19,688 bases of DNA from Planctomycetaceae bacterium UBA6163. Lineage in GTDB: Bacteria > Planctomycetota > Planctomycetia > Pirellulales > Pirellulaceae. The stretch covers positions 9,898 through 29,585 of the forward strand of contig DIUH01000047.1 in the NCBI GenBank assembly GCA_002428205.1, read 5' to 3'. A program made the position numbers and the translations under genes. Positions 15,424 to 19,688 of this stretch are shown here, piece by piece (position 1 is the first letter of the stretch; the number at the start of each line of letters is the position of its first letter). The notes under the pieces were generated by a model. The model saw only the letters and a list, made by a program, of their open reading frames with translations, ran no database searches and was not told the DNA's origin.

Positions 15424-16989
15424 ATGAATCTTCGATTCAAAACCGCTTCAATCGCCTTGGCGCTGGCAAGTTGTTTGATTTCGCCATCGGACACGTTCGC
15501 TCAATCGGTCATCGAAGCGATTGAAAATGTCGACGTTCCGCGTCCGGTAAGTCTGTTGCCCGACGAAGATCGGCAAGCTTCGACTGTGAACTATTTAGAT
15601 TCCGCTGACGAGCAAGTAACCCCAGGGATCGGTTATTCGCGTGGACGGACTGTGATTCCGGACTACGTGTACGAGAGCGAATATTACAATCGCGCGTATG
15701 GCGGTATTCGTCCTACAGCGGATTATGCGCCACCAGGGTACTATCCCAGAGATCAACAAGAGGGTCCGGCAGATCCCGAATACTTGCGTCTTTATCCGCC
15801 ACTGCGGTTGACAGAACCTGAGCGTGAAAAGTTTCTCTCTCGCGGTTATGTACCAGGATCGATTTTGGTACCCGGCACGAACACTTCGGTCTTATTTCGA
15901 GGCTTTGTTCGGCTTGCTGCGTTGTATGATTTTGAACCGATCGGAGTGAACGACGCATTTGTCACCAATTCCATTGCGGTTCCACAGCAGGACGGTACGA
16001 ACTTGAACTTTAGCGCTCGAATTAGCCGCTTTAGTATCGAGACTTGGACGCCAACAGACTTCTGCGACTGGACAGTGCATACACGCATTGAAGGCGACTT
16101 CTTCAATGGCCCAGATCAGGCAGCGGGCGGCGGCGGTAATCCATTTCGTCTGCGACATGCGTATGTCGACTTTGGACCGTTTCGCTTCGGCCAGCAAAAC
16201 ACAACATTCATGGACGCGAGCAGTTGGCCCAGCTTGGTTGACTTTCAAGGCCCCAACAGTTGGGTCAACCAGCGGCAGCCTTCAGCGCGAATCACGCTGC
16301 CTGTTTTTGAACGGACGTTTTATGCGGCAAGTGTTGAACGCCCGTTTTCAGCGATCGCAACCAACGGCCAAGGTGACGCTGTGCAAGATGTTCCCGACTT
16401 GGCCAATCACATCCGATACCAAGGGGACTTGGGGCATTTGCAGATCGGCGGTCTGCTGAGGACGATCGGCTATCGTCCAACCGGCGAGGGAGTGACGCGT
16501 CGGACGGGTGCTGGAATCAGCGGCAGTTTCGTCTATCACCCCTGGGCGTTCCTTTTGGGGACCGACCCACTTTCCGACCCCAATGCATCCGGATTAACGC
16601 GAAGTCGCACCATTATGCAAGCGACTTGGGGTTCAGGGATCGGACGCTACTTAAACGACCTTCCCAATCAACAGGTCGACGGCCAAGTGAATCCATTGAC
16701 GGGTGATTTCGACCTTGTTCGCGCAACCGGATGGAACGCCAGTTACGAGCATTGGTTTAACGCATCGTGGCTGTCAAACGTGACCTACGGAAATGTAGCG
16801 GTCGACAATCAAGCGGGCCAACCGGCCGAGGCCTTCAATGGTTCGCAATACGCAGCGGCAAGTTTGTGGTGGATTCCAGTCCCCAGAATGGCGCTAGCGA
16901 TCGAATACATGTGGGGCGAGCGAGAAAATGTAGATCGACAAGCCGGCCGCGCGCAACGACTGCACAGCATGTTTCAATACAATTTTTAA
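15424..16989 (+). CDS. DcaP-like outer-membrane porin
   Basis: A 521-residue exported beta-barrel protein. Residues 1-28 form a signal peptide (MNLRFKTASIALALASCLIS, then FAQS). About 125 residues rich in Pro, Tyr and Asp follow, and from about residue 150 the barrel begins at LFRGFVRLAALYDFEPIG. Family-typical stretches follow: RLRHAYVDFGPFRFGQQNTT, then the SSWPSLVDFQGP segment. The chain ends FQYNF with a terminal Phe, the usual signal for barrel assembly. DcaP-type porins are trimers that pass anionic solutes such as dicarboxylates; the family assignment is by pattern. I chose the ATG at 15424, which gives a clean signal peptide, over a GTG at 15394; GAGGT stands 13 bases before it. It is divergent from AbgT copy 2, which suggests it feeds the same uptake route. 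Confidence 0.82.
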   Translation: MNLRFKTASIALALASCLISPSDTFAQSVIEAIENVDVPRPVSLLPDEDRQASTVNYLDSADEQVTPGIGYSRGRTVIPDYVYESEYYNRAYGGIRPTADYAPPGYYPRDQQEGPADPEYLRLYPPLRLTEPEREKFLSRGYVPGSILVPGTNTSVLFRGFVRLAALYDFEPIGVNDAFVTNSIAVPQQDGTNLNFSARISRFSIETWTPTDFCDWTVHTRIEGDFFNGPDQAAGGGGNPFRLRHAYVDFGPFRFGQQNTTFMDASSWPSLVDFQGPNSWVNQRQPSARITLPVFERTFYAASVERPFSAIATNGQGDAVQDVPDLANHIRYQGDLGHLQIGGLLRTIGYRPTGEGVTRRTGAGISGSFVYHPWAFLLGTDPLSDPNASGLTRSRTIMQATWGSGIGRYLNDLPNQQVDGQVNPLTGDFDLVRATGWNASYEHWFNASWLSNVTYGNVAVDNQAGQPAEAFNGSQYAAASLWWIPVPRMALAIEYMWGERENVDRQAGRAQRLHSMFQYNF

Positions 16990-16997
16990 TCCGACGC

Positions 16998-17020
16998 TGG
17001 CCAGCCACCTTTGCTGGCCA
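16998..17020. terminator. Hairpin 1 after the porin gene
   Basis: TGGCCAGC (16998-17005) and GCTGGCCA (17013-17020) form a perfect 8-base stem with a 7-base loop, 8 bases after the porin stop codon. There is no T-tract on the plus strand. It lies between convergent genes. Confidence 0.5.
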
Positions 17021-17021
17021 A

Positions 17022-17045
17022 TCAACGCTGACGAATCAGCGTTGA
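17022..17045. terminator. Hairpin 2, probable bidirectional terminator
   Basis: TCAACGCTGA (17022-17031) and TCAGCGTTGA (17036-17045) form a perfect 10-base stem around the stable-type loop CGAA. It lies one base after hairpin 1 and 20 bases from the stop of the convergent DUF1269 gene. The symmetry would serve both strands. Confidence 0.6.
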
Positions 17046-17065
17046 AGACGATTTCGATTCGATTA

Positions 17066-17575
17066 CTACGATGCCGCAGCGGCGCTGGCCTTGCAGACGT
17101 CGAGTGCCGCTTGCAATTTTGCCTCGTCTTCATTTGTCAGGTTCGACTTCAAAACCGTTCCACCGGTGCCGACGAAGTGTTCCAAAACTTTGTCGGGCGT
17201 CATCTTGCGGACCAGGATGAACAGAGCGGAACTGTTCGGCTTCAAAGTCTTGGCAAGATCCTTCATAAAGTCGTCGTTGATACCGATATCGGCAAGCGCA
17301 CCAGAGACAGCACCGGCGGAAGCGCCGACGGCCATTCCCAATAGTGGATTCAAGAATAAGAGTCCGACCAGGCCGCCCCAAAATCCGCCCTGCATCGCAC
17401 CGGCTGCGGTCAGGTTAATCGCTTGGTTCAATTTTACCTTGCCGTCCTTATCTTTCACCACCACGACAGCATCCTCCAGGTCGATCAAATAATCCTTCTG
17501 GAGTTTAACCAAAGCGATTCTCGACTCTTCGGCTTTGAACAAATCGTCATAACCGACCACTATTAACGTGCTCAT
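17066..17575 (-). CDS. DUF1269 family membrane-associated protein
   Basis: A 169-residue protein matching the DUF1269 pattern: an N-terminal alpha/beta part starting MSTLIVVGYDDLFKAEE with an LEDAVVVVKD strand, a central glycine-zipper membrane hairpin at about residues 58-97 (MQGGFWGGLVGLLFLNPLLG, then GASAGAVSGALAD), and a C-terminal soluble domain ending in an Ala-rich tail. The function of the family is unknown; members are often induced by stress. The start is the ATG at 17575, with TAGGT 6 bases upstream. It lies 91 bases downstream of the RND pump gene on the same strand and may be read with it. Its 3' end faces the porin gene across two hairpins. Confidence 0.85.
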   Translation of the reverse strand: MSTLIVVGYDDLFKAEESRIALVKLQKDYLIDLEDAVVVVKDKDGKVKLNQAINLTAAGAMQGGFWGGLVGLLFLNPLLGMAVGASAGAVSGALADIGINDDFMKDLAKTLKPNSSALFILVRKMTPDKVLEHFVGTGGTVLKSNLTNEDEAKLQAALDVCKASAAAAS

Positions 17576-17581
17576 CTAATT

Positions 17582-17586
17582 ACCTA
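17582..17586 (-). promoter_or_regulatory. Ribosome binding site of the DUF1269 gene
   Basis: TAGGT on the minus strand, 6 bases before the ATG at 17575, in otherwise A/T-rich sequence. Confidence 0.45.
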
Positions 17587-17666
17587 TTTCGTATTGAAAA
17601 AAACGGAAACCCTTGCTTTTTTATGACGGCTGAATCGCATAGCCAATATTCCTTTCCGAGATCGAG

Positions 17667-19688
17667 TTAGCGACCGGCGGGCTTGGACATGTCCTCGTGA
17701 ACGTTGAAGAAAATGGCATACAGCACTGGTACCAAGATCATGGTCAAAACGGACGCGAAAATTAATCCGAACATTAGCGCCACAGCCATTCCGACGAAGA
17801 ACGGGTCCTGCAGCAGCGGGATCATGCCGAGAACAGTTGTGATTGCCACCATCAAGACGGGACGCAATTTCATCACACAACCGTCAAGAATCGCTTGATA
17901 AGGATCCTTTCCATCGGCGATTTCGGTCGTGAACTTGTTGAGTACCACGATCGAATTCTTGATCTGTTCACCGCCAAGGCTCAGCACGCCCAGCAACGCC
18001 ATGAATCCGAACGGTTGGCCCGTCAGCAACAGGCCAGCGGTGACGCCAATGATTGCCAACGGCACTGTCAACCAAATCACCAGCGTGGTTCGAAATGAAT
18101 TAAACAGGCAGATCACGATGAAAACCATGATGGCAAATGCCGCCGGCAGCGGTTCGGCCAGCGCCGCACGTGCTTCGCTGGAATCTTCGTATTCACCGCC
18201 CCAATTCAACGCATAACCCTCGGGCAAGTCGATCGCCTCGATGCCTTGCCTGACACGATTAAACAATTCGCTAGGCAATCCGCTGCGAGGGTCGGCGTGA
18301 ACCGTGATTGTCGGGAAACGGTCGCGCCGCATCACGACCGGATCTTCCCAGCCGATTTCTGGACTCGATGTCACTTGGCTCAGCGGGATCATTCGCCCCG
18401 CGACCGGACTCCAGATCTGCATGCTTTGGACTGCCTGCACATCACTCCGCTCATCAAACGGCGGTCTGGCTATGATAGGCAACAAACGAGACTCTTGAGG
18501 ATAAGCCCCCACCCCTTCGCTGCCTGGTTCGCGATAGAATCCGACGGCGGTTCCCTCAAACCCGATTTCCAGCGCCCTGGCGACTTCGACACGGGTGATC
18601 CCGTTGCGGCGGGCTTGCATATCCAACAGTGTCGGCTGCAGAACCTTCTCACGTTCGCGCCAATCGTGGCGAATGCACACCGCGCCGCGATCGGCTTCGA
18701 TTACTTTCAATGCCGCATTCGCTAATTGCCGCAATTGATCAGGATCTGGGCCACTGAACCTCGCCTGGATTCGTCCGCCATCGCCGGGCCCCAGCAGGAA
18801 CTTTTTCGCTACCGCGTTAGCATCGGGATGCGATTGATCCAGATGCGTCTGAATCGTTTCGATCAAACCATCGATCTTCTGCTCGTCGTCGACATCGACC
18901 AAAAACTGGATAAACGCCCGATTCTCTCGCTCGGGCGTGTAAACCAGCATGAACCGCAATGCACCGCCACCGATGAACGTTGATAGGTGAGTGACACCTG
19001 ACTGGTCCTGTATGAATCGGCCCACCTCATCAGCGAAGGCTTCTGATTGGCGAATATGAGTACCGGCGGGCAAAAAGACGTCGACCATAAACTGGGGACG
19101 ATTCGCCGGCGGGAAAAAACTCTGCTTGACCAGAGTGAAACCATACAACGAGATAACAAACAAAACGATCGCAGTAGCGACTACCGACCATCGATACCGC
19201 AGCGCTAGAATCAGCATCTTGCGGTAGGTGGTAAACACCAATCCGCCATAAGGATCAGCGGCCTTGGACTGATTTTTCAATGATGCCGAATCGCTCGGTC
19301 CGGCACTCTGCTTTGGATTGAAGAACAGGTAACTCATCAGCGGTGTAATCGTGATGGCCGACACCCAACTGAGCGTCAACGAGATTAGGATCACCCAAAA
19401 CAGAGAATTGCAGTACTCACCGGTACTATCCTCTGACAAGCCGATCGCGGCAAACGCGACGATCGCGATCGCGGTGGCGCCGAACAGTGGAAATTGATTC
19501 TGCGCAACCGCACGGCGAACGACTTCCATCTTGTCCTGGCCAGCTTCGATCTCGACCCGCATGCCTTCAATGATAATGATCGCATTGTCGGTCAACATAC
19601 AAAGCGCGATGATCAAGGCCCCTAGCGAGATCCGTTCCATCAAGATGTCGCCGTCGACATACATCACTAAGAATGTTGCCATGATCGT
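17667..19688 (-). CDS. RND-family efflux pump, inner-membrane subunit (partial, 5' end off window)
   Basis: About 673 C-terminal residues of an AcrB/HAE1-type proton-driven exporter; the frame is open to the window edge, so the real start lies outside. Judging from AcrB, about 375 residues are missing. Visible parts are the TM4 proton-relay segment LCMLTDNAIIIIEGM (Asp-Asn where AcrB has Asp407-Asp408), TM5-TM6, a linker helix, then the second periplasmic porter and docking region from about 19120 to 18160. The TM7-TM12 bundle follows, with the conserved TM10 lysine in GEQIKNSIVVLNK (codon 17958-17960). The Asp-to-Lys spacing of 543 residues fits the family (533 in AcrB). The protein ends in a short cytoplasmic tail (NVHEDMSKPAGR). 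A membrane fusion partner would be expected upstream, outside the window. Substrate is unknown. Confidence 0.93.
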   Translation of the reverse strand, partial: TIMATFLVMYVDGDILMERISLGALIIALCMLTDNAIIIIEGMRVEIEAGQDKMEVVRRAVAQNQFPLFGATAIAIVAFAAIGLSEDSTGEYCNSLFWVILISLTLSWVSAITITPLMSYLFFNPKQSAGPSDSASLKNQSKAADPYGGLVFTTYRKMLILALRYRWSVVATAIVLFVISLYGFTLVKQSFFPPANRPQFMVDVFLPAGTHIRQSEAFADEVGRFIQDQSGVTHLSTFIGGGALRFMLVYTPERENRAFIQFLVDVDDEQKIDGLIETIQTHLDQSHPDANAVAKKFLLGPGDGGRIQARFSGPDPDQLRQLANAALKVIEADRGAVCIRHDWREREKVLQPTLLDMQARRNGITRVEVARALEIGFEGTAVGFYREPGSEGVGAYPQESRLLPIIARPPFDERSDVQAVQSMQIWSPVAGRMIPLSQVTSSPEIGWEDPVVMRRDRFPTITVHADPRSGLPSELFNRVRQGIEAIDLPEGYALNWGGEYEDSSEARAALAEPLPAAFAIMVFIVICLFNSFRTTLVIWLTVPLAIIGVTAGLLLTGQPFGFMALLGVLSLGGEQIKNSIVVLNKFTTEIADGKDPYQAILDGCVMKLRPVLMVAITTVLGMIPLLQDPFFVGMAVALMFGLIFASVLTMILVPVLYAIFFNVHEDMSKPAGR

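Overview
The window looks like a chromosomal segment from a planctomycete, most probably a Rhodopirellula-like member of the Pirellulaceae. The grounds are moderate G+C, several starts with little or no Shine-Dalgarno sequence, an outer-membrane porin ending in Phe (a diderm envelope), a secreted jelly-roll protein of a type common in that group, and intergenic palindromic repeats resembling ones I associate from memory with Rhodopirellula. The assignment rests on protein style and repeats, not on a marker gene.

Left part (1-3744): about 500 bases without a convincing gene; a two-CBS-domain protein on the minus strand (506-1009); a 530-base gap; a secreted jelly-roll protein (1540-2478); then about 1.2 kb that looks reshuffled. 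That stretch holds two divergent, overlapping gene-tail-like frames (2572-2971), a GC-rich palindrome cluster (about 3048-3134) and a 127-base nested inverted-repeat element with 27-base arms (3461-3587).

Middle (3745-9119): a 1352-residue soluble signalling protein carrying a CheB-type esterase, a CheR-type methyltransferase, a heptad-repeat coiled coil, PAS domains, a histidine kinase and a C-terminal receiver. Convergent with it is a membrane protein with a VanZ-like N-terminal half and a C-terminal domain resembling DUF2279.

Nutrient block (9177-16989): glutaminase glsA (-), an AbgT-family transporter (+), an M20 PepT-like di-zinc peptidase (+), a second AbgT-family transporter (-) and a DcaP-like porin (+). 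The two divergent intergenic regions (10197-10635 and 15082-15423) probably hold the promoters. Read together, the genes could serve uptake and hydrolysis of small glutamyl peptides or aminoacyl conjugates: porin across the outer membrane, AbgT across the inner membrane, M20 peptidase cleaving in the cytoplasm, and glutaminase converting glutamine to glutamate. This is inference from gene content. It is the most interesting possible system in the window.

Right end (17066-19688): a glycine-zipper DUF1269 protein downstream of an RND efflux pump subunit. The pump gene is cut by the window edge, losing roughly its first 375 residues. Two strong hairpins lie between the porin and the DUF1269 gene. 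I saw no rRNA, tRNA, CRISPR array, transposase or integrase.
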